Origin: Cepaea nemoralis
Taxonomy: Eukaryota > Mollusca > Gastropoda > Stylommatophora > Helicidae
Direction: 5' to 3'
Length of the DNA: 64,000 bases
Assembly (NCBI GenBank): GCA_014155875.1
Contig: JACEFZ010022426.1
Span: 12,501 to 76,500 of the forward strand
Part shown: one piece after another, positions 10,331 to 21,686 of the stretch
How the letters are laid out: each line of letters begins with the position of its first letter
Numbering within the stretch: position 1 is the stretch's first letter
Made by a program: the position numbers and the translations under genes
Notes under the pieces: generated by a model
Told to the model about the DNA's origin: nothing
The model's input: only the letters and a program-made list of their open reading frames with translations
The model's database searches: none

Positions 10331-10865
10331 GCACTCTAAATGGACAGAGCAATAAAAGAACAGTTACAATTTACGTCATTCAAGCGGAGACCGTCTTACA
10401 AGATGCATGTCTCCGAACTGTGATTCCGGCAACGGCAAACTATAATTATATATTGCCGCCGTTAGGTCTGTGTTAGTTGGGTTAGATATTAGTTAGTGCA
10501 AGTCATGGGATTTAGTCTCAGTGTGAAGTACATTTCGATCATGTGCAACGATTTGAATAGTTTTAGTCAGAAGAGAAAGATTATTTCGAGAAAATAACTG
10601 ACGTCCTGTTGTCATTTACAAGGAGCGTGAATGTACATCTTCATTTATCACGAGTCTACAGCGTCCACGGCAGTTGCCCGCACACTCTCTCGATAGCTCC
10701 TTGGCACCCACCCAACCGGCAAGGCACTCAGTGAATGGACATTTACATGATATGACTTGTTCATTTGCTTGTGCACCATGTTCGATTCAAACCTAGTTTT
10801 TGTTTGGCAGTGAATCAGTTAAGAACTGAAGCTCGCAGACAGGGGAGAGAAGGCACTCTACGTAC
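10331..10865 (-). other. Start of the first seen PAQR intron
   Basis: This stretch lies downstream of the PAQR splice donor on the minus strand. No further PAQR coding sequence (for example the C-terminal His motif) was found to its left, so the next exon is either outside the window or beyond the LTR-1 and LINE insertions. Confidence 0.55.
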
Positions 10866-10867
10866 CG
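10860..10867 (-). promoter_or_regulatory. Splice donor of the PAQR exon
   Basis: On the minus strand the junction is CCCG then GTACGTAG, close to the metazoan donor consensus. It cuts between the second and third base of an Arg codon. Confidence 0.75.
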
Positions 10868-11530
10868 GGTGATGACTGGCATGGCAACAAAGATTCCTTG
10901 CACTGCTACGGCGGTTAGCATGAGTGATTTCCTCTTAGTATTGTCATGTGACAGATGTGTTTTGGCGATGCAGCAGGCGTAAAAAGAAAACCAGCTGAAG
11001 AAGACGTTGGCGGGTAGAAACCACCCATGCAGGGCGTCGTGGTAACCCCTGGAGGAGCAAGTGAACATGCTGATGATGCCCATCCCGAAGGAGTAGAAGG
11101 TGATGCCCATGTAGTCCATGAGAAAGAACAGGAAGTGGTGCCATCTTGACCTCGAATGAAGAAGGTGAGCTGCAGCACTGAGGGTCAAACTGAGCAGACA
11201 AGACACGCCGAAACCCAGCACTGGCCAGCCCACCTTGTCCTTCAGGACGTCCACATCACTGAAGAAGTGGGCTAGGCGCAGCAACACCACGAAGAAGCCA
11301 ATGGTGTGTGACCAGATATTCACTGATTGATTGTGAAGAAGTAATATGCTATAGAAGTAATACTTCCACGCCCGTCCCAGGGGCCTGTAGCCGGTGAATA
11401 TGTAAGGCTGCTTCAAGACATCAGGAACTTGTTCAACAGACAGCAATGTCTCGGTGCTGACCAAGCTGTCCGGGTGCAACAGTGACCACGTGGGTGCCAT
11501 CAAACGCAACTGGGAAAACGTTAGCGCCAT
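10866..11530 (-). CDS. PAQR family class II (membrane progestin receptor-like), 5' coding exon
   Basis: This is the only convincing host gene in the window. The exon encodes 221 codons plus two bases, from the ATG at 11530 (G at -3 and G at +4) to a phase-2 junction at 10866. The sequence reads CCCG|GTACGTAG across the junction, a strong donor; the frame stays open to 10793 only by chance. Residues about 44-58 (QPYIFTGYRPLGRAW) and 66-75 (HNQSVNIWSH) match the first PAQR motif of vertebrate mPRs, where a Glu usually stands in place of this Gln. Motif B is present: Ser118, His122 and Asp139 (LSAAAHLLHSRS ... MDYMGI). Five hydrophobic spans follow the order expected of this 7-8-TM family. The C-terminal third with the last His motif must lie in later exons. 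Class II members are membrane receptors answering to progestin-type steroids in vertebrates; the ligand here is unknown. Confidence 0.88.
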
Positions 11531-11843
11531 CTCGACCAATCAGTTACTCACGCTATAATTTGAATCATATTTCCTTCGGAATCATGCGAATGAATGGTAA
11601 AGATAGGTTAATATTTTAATCGCCCGCTGTAGAATTAAAATGAAATAGCGTCGAATTATTTCATTCCTGTTTTTTCTATAGTCGATTGATGATTGCACGC
11701 CTTGGAAATAAGCACTGACAACAAGTCTGGGCAATCTCGTTGTGTACGCTTACAGTGAGCGTGTCATATTCGCGACTTTGGGCCAAGTAATTTTGACGTC
11801 AGCATAACAACAACAACAACAACAACACACACACACACACACA

Positions 11844-11874
<31 letters not shown>

Positions 11875-12333
11875 AAAGTATAACATGCCGAATGTTGTGG
11901 TTCTTCATTGTACCGACCGAGTGAGAACTCTTCTTCCTCGCGCACGATTACAATCAAGTTGCGGTATCCGCACTTTTCAGTCAACTCATCTGACTTCAGC
12001 ATAGAAAACAAAACAGGAAGCATAACATGGCAAATGTTACCGCGCTTCAGGGCGGGGTCATAGCTAGAACTCTTCTTCCTCATTGCTTACATTCATGGTG
12101 AACCTACCGTATTTGCCACTTTAGGTTGTCTCATCAGAGTTCAGTTGCTGCGGAACCCTTGAGGCCACTAAGACGGCATAAACAAATTCACGAGTATCGA
12201 TTGGCGCTCCTACGAGTAGAAAAGTTCTTCTTCTATGAGTGCAAATCAATACTTGTGAATTTGTTATTTGCTCATCTTCACTATAGCAATTTTGTGACCA
12301 AGTTTATCTCCCCTCTCACATCTCTATCCTCTT
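11531..12333. other. PAQR upstream region with (CAA)n/(CA)n
   Basis: This region is 5' of the PAQR ATG on the minus strand. It holds (CAA)n and two (CA)n runs at 11806-11874 and otherwise no feature I recognise. A possible acceptor (TTCTACAG on the minus strand, near 11627) could mark a 5' UTR exon boundary; that is weak. Confidence 0.4.
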
Positions 12334-12346
12334 GAATGTGATATCT

Positions 12347-12489
12347 CCCGGGAAGGTTAACCCGGTCAACAAATGCCCGCAGAAGTCGGATGTGTCGGCC
12401 TAACGGCGCAAGAACGCAGCTCTGCTGTAAACAGGCACAACGCAATCACATCCGAAAAAAAACTCCGGATGAACGAAGAAGAAGAAGAA
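12347..12489 (+). mobile_element. SINE F copy with 13-bp target duplication
   Basis: This 143-bp insert ends in a (GAA)n tail and is flanked by GAATGTGATATCT at 12334-12346 and 12490-12502, a perfect 13-bp duplication. A related copy lies at 28275-28400. I see no clear tRNA A and B boxes. Confidence 0.8.
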
Positions 12490-12674
12490 GAATGTGATAT
12501 CTTTCCAGGACAGTCACTTGCAAGTGAAGCTAGATCCTTCCCGTTTGGCTAGGTGACTGACGTAAGCAGTCAAGACATCAGTTGTTGGCTGCATGCGTCT
12601 CTTTGGCTACTTCTTTGTTTCAACGACGAGCGCGTTACTTTGCCTGACATGGAATGTGCTGACGTGGCTACCTA

Positions 12675-12903
12675 TAGTTAGTTAGTTGCGTATCTTTTAC
12701 AAGAGTCGCACTCAACCTCAGCATTTTTGGCTATTTGTGATTTATTGACAAGGTTACGTTTAGTAGTTTGCCACTGCATTCTGAACGACCGGCGTTCATA
12801 CTTTTGTATGAAAACCAACGCAAAGCGGCCTGCTTCCAAATCGCACGCAGCAGTGTTTCGAACGAGGTATATGGTATTACGAATTGCCTTCGAAACGTCT
12901 TCG
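12675..12903 (-). mobile_element. SINE A copy (minus)
   Basis: It is recognised from the shared 3' tail (reverse of GTCCTGTAAAGGATATGC, here diverged), the body TGCCACTGCATTCTGAACGA and the tRNA-like head ending near 12903. The head runs directly into the 17-bp minisatellite. Confidence 0.75.
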
Positions 12904-13258
12904 CCACAGAGCCGGCATCTTTACAGAGCCGGCATCGTTACAGAGCCGGCATCGCCACAGAGCCGGCATCGTTACAGAGCCGGCATCGTTACAGAGCCGG
13001 CATCGTTACAGAGCCGGCATCGTTACAGAGCCGGCATCGTTACAGAGCCGGCATCGTTACAGAGCCGGCATCGCCACAGAGCCGGCATCTTTACAGAGCC
13101 GGCATCGTTACAGAGCCGGCATCGTTACAGAGCCGGCATCGTTACAGAGCCGGCATCGTTACAGAGCCGGCATCGTTACAGAGCCGGCATCGTTACAGAG
13201 CCGGCATCGTTACAGAGCCGGCATCGTTACAGAGCCGGCATCGCCACAGAGCCGGCTT
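12904..13258. repeat. 17-bp minisatellite (about 21 units) grown from a SINE head
   Basis: The unit is ACAGAGCCGGCATCGTT with small variants (CGCC or CTTT in place of CGTT). Because 17 is not a multiple of 3, all three forward frames stay open and give spurious proteins. The first unit is the end of the adjoining SINE A; the SINE copy at 26080-26105 has the matching CTCGGAGCCGGCACC once only. Confidence 0.95.
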
Positions 13259-13542
13259 CGCCAACGCGCCATCTGTATGGCCGACTAGGTATAAGTACAT
13301 AAAAGATCAGAATCCTGTTTACACGTCTTGACGCTGTCGGGCATATGGTGACAGATCCATGTTGTTATAGAATTATCTGAGCTGGAGCGCTGAGGTGGTC
13401 ATGATCACGCCGGGCACCTTTACTTCCCAAGATATTCTCTGGCACCCATTTTAGGCTTGGCCGATCTGGGAGTGCAGGTCATTGTGGGTCAATTTTAAAA
13501 ATCCGCTTCGAAACGAATTCGAATTCATGATGACCAGAATGA

Positions 13543-13775
13543 GGAGCGGCTGGCCGAGTGGCTAAGAATGCTGGATTCTCCTTCGGGAGACCCGGGTTTG
13601 AACTACGGTAAGCTGCGGATTTTTTTTTCTGTCAGGTGGCAAAAAGAAAACCCTAACCTGCACAGTTTGCGGCGACTGCACTAGCCAGGTGGCCTTAATT
13701 CCTCCGGCTTAAGACCCTCCAGTCCTACACCGTAAGGTGCTATAGGCATTAGATGACAGATGACCGGGACGGCAG
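13543..13775 (+). mobile_element. tRNA-derived SINE G
   Basis: The head has a textbook A box (TGGCCGAGTGG) and a B-box-like GGGTTTGAACTAC about 40 nt later, then a T run and a body rich in CC and GG dinucleotides. There is no acceptor-stem partner, so it is a SINE and not a tRNA gene. Confidence 0.65.
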
Positions 13776-13879
13776 GCATACGTACCAGCCACTGCACTAC
13801 CACTGACCCCACGGACATGTAGGCATGAATAATACAATTGTCCACAATCAGCTTCCTACTATGGCGCTGTGATGTGATA

Positions 13880-14010
13880 GTGCCATAACACTTGTAGGCA
13901 TGAGAGCAAGGAGGAATAGGTGGCCAATCTTTCCTTCACTTTGGCAAGCGACGAGTCCAGGCGTTGAAGGCCAATCTGACCGCGCTATGACATTACAGGC
14001 GCAGATCGCT
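13880..14010 (-). mobile_element. SINE C copy (minus)
   Basis: It matches 58655-58830 and 25575-25735 through AGGAGGAATAGGTGGCCAAT and a B-box-like GTTGAAGGCC region. The B box reads on the minus strand. Confidence 0.65.
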
Positions 14011-14030
14011 ATCGACGTCACTACGGACCC

Positions 14031-14640
14031 GCCATGGTCAGGTATACTGTATAAACAATACCAGTGTTCCCTCTAAGCTTCACTAACGTGCGCTAGCGAT
14101 GCATATTTAACCTTCATAGCATATATTTATTTGTATATCAGCGCACATGCAGACGATACTGCAATATCAAATATAAACTCAAGCTTTCAATACCAGTGGC
14201 AGAGGAAGTAGATTTTTATTTTACTAACAATAAACCTAAGCTACGGAACAATGATGCACACGAATGATCAATTTTATATTGCGGAAGTAATATTGAGCAA
14301 TAACAACTGCAATCCAAGTATTAGGTCTCGAAGTCGATTTTTATGTGTGCTCACAACAATCTGCAGCTTCGATTAAACATTGAGCTGAGTTGAGTTGAGT
14401 TGAGCTACGAAACAAAATCACTGTCCCCTTTCATTCCCACACACGCTTTTGTCCCTCGTTCAATAGCCAACGAAGAGTCATGCTACTAATCGTTCTAAAT
14501 GCCATCTAATTAAAAGTTCTCCTGGTCTTCACTCTGGGTTTTTCATTCGTCCAGAATCCTTTCCGATCCCCCTGTATCTCGTTCTCTCCACATACGGGTG
14601 CTCAGTCCAGTCATTCGCTTTTTCATCCTGGTCCTACAGA
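14031..14640. other. Unassigned spacer
   Basis: AT-rich DNA with a short GAGTT run near 14390. No coding or repeat assignment could be supported. Confidence 0.4.
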
Positions 14641-14674
14641 TTAAACATTACTGCATACGTTGTAAAAGTACCAT

Positions 14675-14753
14675 CCATCCATCATGTGCCATGCCGGTAA
14701 GCGTGGGAGGTCATGTTTTGCCTTCTAACTCGATCACCAGAGTCGTGGATCAG
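14675..14753 (-). pseudogene. 3' end of LINE D, separated by LTR-2
   Basis: CATGTGCCATGCCGG...CACCAGAGTCGTGG matches the LINE D end at 55682-55755. The sequence stops at GGATCAG where LTR-2 begins and resumes at 21955. Removing LTR-2 and one TCAG restores LINE D collinearity. Confidence 0.85.
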
Positions 14754-15021
14754 TGTAACAATGCGTGTATACAGTGGATCAACAAGTTCAGTTAGGTTAT
14801 TTTAGAAAAGGTTTTATTGGTACATGGTGGTTGATACAAAATCTCGATACAATCAAGTATGATGTTGACTTCTCTTCCCTCGTCCTTGGTGTTAACTAAC
14901 TACCCCAACAACAAGCCACGTCACGACTTGAGCATCCTTCTAGCTGTTCTATCTTGATGCTCAAGCGTGCTGTAGGCTTGCACACCCAAGCTGATACAGA
15001 TATGATATTCATTCTGCTACA
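14754..15021 (-). repeat. LTR-2 3' LTR (268 bp)
   Basis: On the plus strand it starts TGTAACAATGCG and ends TTCTGCTACA. Its partner is 21687-21954. Confidence 0.93.
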
Positions 15022-15062
15022 CCTTCCTGTCTTTGAAAAGACTTTTCCCCTTCAAAAGTCTT
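15022..15062 (-). promoter_or_regulatory. LTR-2 polypurine tract and adjoining stem-loop
   Basis: In the element's sense AAGACAGGAAGG directly precedes the LTR. A perfect 9-bp stem (AAGACTTTT - 7-nt loop - AAAAGTCTT, 15038-15062) starts 16 nt before the LTR. Confidence 0.65.
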
Positions 15063-15911
15063 AACTCCTAACCCCTCTATCCTACACCTTCTCTCCTTAC
15101 CTCCCATAATTTCTCTAATCCGCCCCTAAACTAACTCTATTTTAAGTAAATATTTCATTCTATTTGTAACTCTTCCCCTTGTCACATAGTAAACCACTAT
15201 GAACTTCTTCTTCGTTCCTGGCTCTTCAAAGTTTCTTTACAAAATATATATATATCATAAGAATGTCTCATATCAATCGTTATCGTACCATTGACATTAT
15301 GAAATCTCTCACTCTTTCACCACACAGGATAGACAGAAAAATGTAGTTAGAAAAAGTAAAGAAGGGGTGCGCACCCAAATTTATGAAAAGTATAAAGGAA
15401 TGAATAGTCAACACAATCACATTTACCTCTCTTGCCAACGAAAAAACTTTTGTAAAAAGTTTTTTAAAATATATCTTATGAAATACATCTTTGTTCACTA
15501 TAAATTAAGTTGATCTAAGTTTTCTCAACATTTATATACTCAACATTTATATTGCCATCCACAACCTTGTCTATATTTCACTTATCTCACCTTCAACCAC
15601 GAACCAATGTTCATATTCCATGAACATTTTAAATTAATTAACGCTGTTTTTTTCACAGCTCCTATATCTTGCCCCCTCACATCCCATGATACGCTTCCTT
15701 GTTTATCTATTCCATATACCCAACCTTATATGCTGCCATTCACAGCCCCCCCCCCTTTTTTTTCTATTCTCTATTAACCAACTATCATATCGTTACTCAT
15801 AATATGGTATCCAATCCATATATCTTCAAATAATGCTGACTTTAATGCAGCTCCTATTTTAACTTTCCCATAACCATCCCCGGCATATGTTTCTAATACT
15901 TCATAGCCATA
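15063..15911 (-). other. LTR-2 3' non-coding tail
   Basis: This lies between the truncated integrase end and the polypurine tract. No ORF matches the acidic third ORF of LTR-3, so that part is lost or decayed. A C8/T run sits near 15749. Confidence 0.55.
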
Positions 15912-16830
15912 TCAACCTAACCTCTTCATGCTGATTATCACATCAGACTTAGAGTTCCTTCTATGCTTCTTGTAATAAACCCTATCACCTACTTTAAACT
16001 CCTGTAAGTTTGTATTCACGTTTCTGTATTTTTTCTGTCTTTCTCTAGCTTTAATTATATTATTCTTTAATCTTACATGTGCCCTATGCATTTCTTGTAT
16101 GATGACCTCTTGAAAGTCTTCCCCCATATATTACGTCTTGGTTTTAACAGATTATCTATAGGTAGTATTGGCTCTCTCCCGTGTATTAAATAAAATGGTG
16201 AAAACCCCGTGCTCTCATTTTGATTTGTGCGTATAGCGCTAAGCGCAGGTCCTAGGAATAGATCCCAATCTTTTTCATGTTCGTCGACAATCTTTGCTAT
16301 AACATCGTACAATGTCCTATGTTGTCTTTCGTTCTTAGCATTTGAAGAAGGTCTATAGTATGAGGTCTTGATATGACTTATATTCAAATCTTTTAATAAC
16401 TTTTCAAATTTCTTATTCACAAATTCTTTACCATTATCCGTAAGTACAATCTGTGGGCAACTAAACCTTGGTATGAATTCCTGTAAAAAGATATTAATGA
16501 TAGTATCTGCGCTTTTGTCTGGGATTGCATAGATTTCCGGCCAGAGACTGTAGATATCCACTATATGTATTAGATATACATTCCCCGATAGTGTTCTAGG
16601 GTGGGGACCTGATATATCTAAACTAACTTTTTGCATAGGAAACTGAGGAATATCTGTATCTTGTAAAGGACACTTAATTGTTTTCATATTCCTTAATCTG
16701 CATCTTTCACACGTATCGACATATTTACAAGCAGTTTTAAATAAATTCGGCCAATAATATTTATTCGTGAAGTGCTTTCACTAATTTATCACGACCGAGA
16801 TGACCATTCTTATCATGATATGCTTTTAAA
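15912..16830 (-). pseudogene. LTR-2 integrase (frameshifted, C-terminally truncated)
   Basis: The 16073-16687 frame holds the catalytic core with LDISGPHP, LTDNGKEFVN and NAKNERQHR, the three acidic residues of the D,D-E triad. An HHCC zinc finger remnant lies upstream in another frame, between about 16690 and 16830. A frameshift near 16110 moves the end to the 15912-16127 frame (FKVGDRVYYKKHRRNSKSD), which then stops where LTR-3 continues with its GPY-like end. The DDE residues remain but the protein is not continuous. Confidence 0.85.
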
Positions 16831-16983
16831 AGTTCACTTTCCAAATGTTTTCGGAATATATTTTCTTAATTGTTCGTTTCTTTCATTCATGTAATATAAC
16901 TGGTCATCATCTTGTAACACTAAATAATTCTTCTTATACTTATTCTCATCCGTTTCTTTTAATTTCTGTTTTATTTCTAAAAC

Positions 16984-17914
16984 TTATGGATCCAATTCTT
17001 GTTCTTCTTTCATATTAAATTGTGCTAAATGTGGGTCTTCTGCTCTAGGTTCAGACTCTTGATCCGACGGTAAACTCTCAAAATCTTCTCTATTTATTAT
17101 GGCAGAATCTAATATATTTACTTGCCAGTTTCGGTCGTCTATCTCCGGTTCAGCTTCGTCTTCCGTGTTCCCTGATGACTGTGGGTACGGAATTCTAGAC
17201 AATAAATCAGCGCATGTGTTGTTCCTACCTGGTATGTATTCTATTCTTGTATTATATCCCTGTAAATTCAACGCCCATGTCTGTATTTACCTGTTCTGCA
17301 CTGGAGCTTCTAACAAAGATTTTAAAGGCATGTGGTCAGTTCTAATAAGTGAAATTTGCGCTATGTAGATAGTAGTTAAGTTTCTGAAGAGTATAATGAA
17401 TAGCATAAGCCTCCTTCTCAATAGTAGACAATTTCCGCTGGGACCTGCTAAGTTTATGAGATAAGAAATAGATTGGCCTTTCATTTTTAACCCCTGGTAT
17501 TCCAGATTCTTTTCCTTCATATGGTTGAACCAAACACGCTCCTGTAGCATTATCTGAAGCATCTGTATATAATATTAGCTGTTTATTCAAATCTGGATAT
17601 GTCAATAGTGGCACTACTGTTAAGCTATTTTTTAAAAACTCGAACGCTTTTTGACATTCATCATCCCACCTAAATCTAGCATATTTGCCAGTTAAGTTAG
17701 TAATAGGCTCTGCTATTTTTGAGAACCCTGGAATGAAACGCCTATAATACCCACAGGTTCCGATAAAAGCACGAACTTCTTTTACATTAGTTGGAGGAGA
17801 TAGTTCTTTAATAACCCTTACCTTTTCTTGGTCTGGTTTGATTCCGTCTCTATTAATAATATACCCCAAATACTTTGTTTCTGTTTTTAAAAATTCGCAT
17901 TTACTGAGCTTCAA
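16984..17914 (-). pseudogene. LTR-2 RT tail, RNase H and tether region (frameshifted)
   Basis: The 17342-17914 frame starts with the RT connection (LSKCEFLKTETKYLGYIIN) and carries RNase H with ILYTDASDNATGACL and STIEKEAYAIHY. A one-base shift near 17350 breaks the frame before RTDHMPLKSLLEAPV, which is read in the 17287-17562 frame, and a further shift leads to the linker at 16984-17271 (ADLLSRIPYPQ). LTR-3 has the same order. Confidence 0.85.
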
Positions 17915-17932
17915 TTTAACATCAGTGTATTC

Positions 17933-19590
17933 TTAATCTGTCGATACTAATTTTACATGCTTTAAGTGATCATCTACATCTCCTGCTGTATAAATTAGAA
18001 TGTCATCTATGTATGCCAATGCAAACTTTTGCATACCCTCTAATACTTCATTTATTAACAACATGTAGTGAGATGGAGCTGTTCGAACCCCGAATGGCAT
18101 TCGTAAAAATTCGTAAGAACCCATATGAGTACAGAAAGCACTTTTCTTTTGAGCATCCTCCGACATCGGGATACACCAGAGTCCTGATCTTGCGTCTAGT
18201 GTCGTGAAAAATGTAGAGCCATTAAGTAAGCCCAAAATATCATCAATTACCGGCAATGCGTACGCTACATTCTTAGTGATTTTGTTCAACGCCCGGTAGT
18301 CACAACAGAATCGATGTGAACCATCAGCTTTGGTCACGATTACTATCGGAGATGACCATTCTGACTTTGATCTTGTTATTATTCCTGCTTTCAACATATC
18401 TTCTATTGCCTTTTCAACAATTTCTCTATTTCTTAAGGGAGTTCTATACGGTTTTAAACTAATTGGTGGATGATCTCCAGTATCTATTTCCATCGTAACT
18501 GTTTTTGTCCTTCCCAATTCTAAATCATTAATTGCAAATACATCCTGATTCTCTTTTATAAGTTGTTCTAATACTTTCTTGTTTTCTGGTGGAGTTTTTA
18601 ATTGTGCCAACAATTCTTGCTCTCTTGTCATTTTGTCTAGTGAATGTATTTTGGCTGCATTTCTTCTGAATGGATGGATCAATTCATCCTTCTGCACATT
18701 CCCTTTTCTTTCGCGTCTGTGTCTGTTATTAATTCTTTCACTAGGAATTTCTGAATAATGTGTTCCCGGCATTTCTACTCTATCTGTTGCTAATATGTCA
18801 TTAATGTTATGTTCTACTTTGGCTATTACACATTCTCTGTATAATTTAATTTCTCTACCTGTGTTGTTAATAATCATTACTGGAAAAGTTAAGTGTTTAT
18901 CTAATGATATTATTCCATCCGGGACTTCTAGACCAGGCTCATCAATTACCTCCCTTTGCAATTCAGTGATTTTAACTGTATGTCCTACTACATAATACGG
19001 ATTTCTTTTTACCTTTGCCTGTATCAAATTAACCGTCTGTGGTTTTAACGTCGTAGACATTTTAACTCTAACCAGTGATGAAATGTGCATGTCTTCTTCT
19101 AAATCTACATATACGTCCTTGAATTTTAATTTGTGTAAATCAAAAAAAAGTCTTACACCGTTCTTTGTTAAAAAATCTCTTCCTATAAGCATATTTCTAT
19201 TTAAATCTTTCACTACATGAAAAATATGTCTTACGTTGATCCCTCCTAATTTAAAATTCATTATTGTTTGTCCAATTACTTGTAAATTTTGTCCTGTAAC
19301 AGAGTGAAGATTATTATGACTCCTAAATATTCTGCAATTTCTCATTATTTTATATAAAAAACTTTCCTTGATCACACTAACCTGAGCTCCCGAATCAATT
19401 AATGTACGAATTCTATACTTCCCTATTTCTATTATACATGAGCTGGGATCTGTTTTATTCTCTGTAAACTGTTTGATTTCTTCTAATTGAGAGCATTCCC
19501 TACTCGCCCTGCTATACCTGTTATTAAAATATTCTTTAAATCTTGGGACCTTGTTATTTTCCCTCCTACTATAAGTCCTATTTAATAGGT
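17933..19590 (-). pseudogene. LTR-2 protease-RT segment of Pol
   Basis: The frame is open from its overlap with the gag end (one base back from gag, a -1 relation) to 17933. It includes the protease motif LIDSGAQVSVIK near 19400 and RT motifs through YRALNKITKNVAY, TTLDARSG, LRMPFGVRTAPSHY and YIDDILIYT near 17980. The catalytic YIDD is intact. A single-base deletion near 17948, judged against LTR-3, creates the premature stop. The -1 overlap suggests that Pol was once made by frameshifting. Confidence 0.87.
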
Positions 19591-20556
19591 AGGGCGCTGG
19601 TTTTCCTGCGTTCTTGTACTTGTAAAACTTCTGTGTCTATCTTCAACATTCCTATTTAATCTGCTATTGCCATTTCTACTTTGTGTATTCGACTGGACAC
19701 GCCTGTTACCACAGAAGCGAACAATGTGTTCCCGTTGGCCACAAAACCAACAGACTATATTTGTGTTATTTGTGTTACTTACCGTCTCACTTGTAGGATT
19801 TCTCATTTGTCTTCTTCCATCATAAGCATTTCTATTACTACCTTGTAATGTCTGTATACCTCCTCTCCTATTCCATCCGAACCTTGTTTGTCCTATTTCC
19901 ATAGGCTCCTCAATCCTGTCTTCTCGACTAGTTCCTATTTCTCGTCCCACTCTCAATCTAAATCTACGTCTCAAATTTTTCTCTTGTACCGCTATATCTA
20001 CAGCTTGTGATAACCTCTCAGTGTTTTCCCTCATCAGCTTAAATTTCAGTCCATCTGATTTTATACCATCTACAAAAATCCCGACCAACATCCTCTCCAC
20101 TTCTTCTCCTCGTACATTCTGTCCTAAGAATGCTTCTTCAGCCAGGTTAATCAACCTATCGCTGAACAATTGTACAGTTTCTCCAGTGTTTTGTTTGGAC
20201 TGTCTTAACACCGAAAACGCATGTTGTGGGTCCGTTATTTCCGCGTACTTATGGGCTAAATCGTCCTTGAACTGCTCCCATGTCTCATCTACCCTAGCCT
20301 CTAATTTTCTTCTGATATGATCAGAAACCGGTTCTGTTGCTGCCTGATAAGCAAGTTTCATTTTCTCTTCATCTGATGCTGACACCAAATATGCATATTT
20401 CTCTATTGAAGTTATCCACTTCTTAAAATCTTTTGCCTGTCCGCTAAATTTAACAATTTCAGCTGCCATTCCTTGTTGTTTCATGACTGTGTTGAGTTTA
20501 CCTATTACTGTTCCTACCCCTGTCAAAACTTGTGCCAGTGAACCTTCTTCTGCCAT
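19582..20556 (-). CDS. LTR-2 Gag (324 aa, intact frame)
   Basis: The ATG at 20556 opens a frame ending in TAA at 19582. The N-terminal two thirds hold the capsid-like retrotransposon Gag domain (KFSGQAKDFKKWITSIEKYA ... WEQFKDDLAHKYAEITDPQH). A single CCHC knuckle follows (CWFCGQREHIVRFC), with the classic 2-4-4 spacing, then a basic Arg/Asn-rich tail for RNA binding. It aligns end to end with LTR-3 Gag (31420-32391). A TTTCAG acceptor-like string sits immediately before the ATG. Confidence 0.88.
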   Translation of the reverse strand: MAEEGSLAQVLTGVGTVIGKLNTVMKQQGMAAEIVKFSGQAKDFKKWITSIEKYAYLVSASDEEKMKLAYQAATEPVSDHIRRKLEARVDETWEQFKDDLAHKYAEITDPQHAFSVLRQSKQNTGETVQLFSDRLINLAEEAFLGQNVRGEEVERMLVGIFVDGIKSDGLKFKLMRENTERLSQAVDIAVQEKNLRRRFRLRVGREIGTSREDRIEEPMEIGQTRFGWNRRGGIQTLQGSNRNAYDGRRQMRNPTSETVSNTNNTNIVCWFCGQREHIVRFCGNRRVQSNTQSRNGNSRLNRNVEDRHRSFTSTRTQENQRPTY

Positions 20557-21686
20557 GCTGAAATATTTTACTATACACTTATACAATCAAATTCACATTT
20601 ATAACGACTTATCTAAATGGTCTTATTAAAAAAATGTTCTATTAGCAGTTATATTTTAATTAATTACCATCTTGATCCAAGAAAAGCGTGGATTTACGTA
20701 TGTTCGTTGAAAGTTTTCCTCGTCACGGTTCACGTATAACCCAAACGTCTGGAGTTCGTATCACTTATTGGCCATCCAACCGATAACGTGACTTCAATGA
20801 TGTCCTTCTTCTAACGTCTCAGGTTTCGCCACTTTCACTTTCAGCTCCTGGTCGAGCCCCTACCAGACTTGATATTTTCTTTTCACCCGATAACAGGGCA
20901 CATCTAGGCGACGTCTTGAAAACTGGTCTAGCTCAATAAAGCGATTTGAATTTGGGTCCCCTCTTCAGCAGGTCGGCAACCCAGTTTGCCCAACCACCTC
21001 CGAGGGTTCCCTATCGATATATTCGCTTTTGTTGAAAAACATTCTGATTTATTAGAGCAACCACGAGTGAAATTTCTTCGTACTTTCCAACCAAAGGAGC
21101 AATTGGCTTAATTCTTCAGGCACCCAAGGTCACGATTCAATGAACATAACGGCTTTGAGTTCGCTCTGAGTAGTCTTGATACAAAGAAGATAACCGCTCT
21201 CTCAGAACAACATTTCCATTTAATTCAAGTTGTTTATATCCGTTTTGAGATTTCTTTGCTCCTGGACCTGGACAAATCTTAGCATGTGACTGGCTGACCT
21301 TCGAACACAATGCAAGGTTACCAACGGCTGTAATACTGGCAGGTCAAACTTTATAATATTTTTGACAAGAATCCCGTTACTTCAGATAGTTATGATGAGA
21401 ACAGCTTATCAACACTCCATAGGCAATCATGTTACGTAGATGGCTCTATTCACAATCTTGATATATATGCCTTTAATTTTGATAGTGTCCGAAAAATGTT
21501 GAAATTTTGACTTTCTTACTCGATTAAAAATGGTCCGATGGAACTTTTTGTTTAGATGAGTATCTAAAATTTTCAAGAGAAACTCAAATACTATAGACTG
21601 ACATCAAGAGTAACTTTCTTACTTCACATTGTACCCGCGACATCCAAGTAAGATCGGATCCTGTGTGCGGCTCCATTTAATCCACC
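20557..21686 (-). other. LTR-2 leader
   Basis: About 1.1 kb of non-coding DNA between 5' LTR and gag. On the minus strand it begins GGTGGATTAAATGGAGCC after the LTR; I could not assign this to a tRNA 3' end. No tandem repeats were seen. Confidence 0.7.

Noticed and set aside
10793..10865. Extension of the PAQR frame past 10866
   Set aside because: The residues after the Arg at 10866 do not fit the family and the sequence there is a strong splice donor; it is intron read in frame by chance.
11531..11539. Earlier start of the PAQR frame at 11539
   Set aside because: The codon is TTG; the first ATG is at 11528-11530 in a good context.
12727..13331. Three overlapping repeat-protein ORFs
   Set aside because: They arise because a 17-bp unit without stops leaves all three frames open.
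13543..13610. tRNA gene with A and B boxes
   Set aside because: No matching acceptor stem and a SINE body follows.
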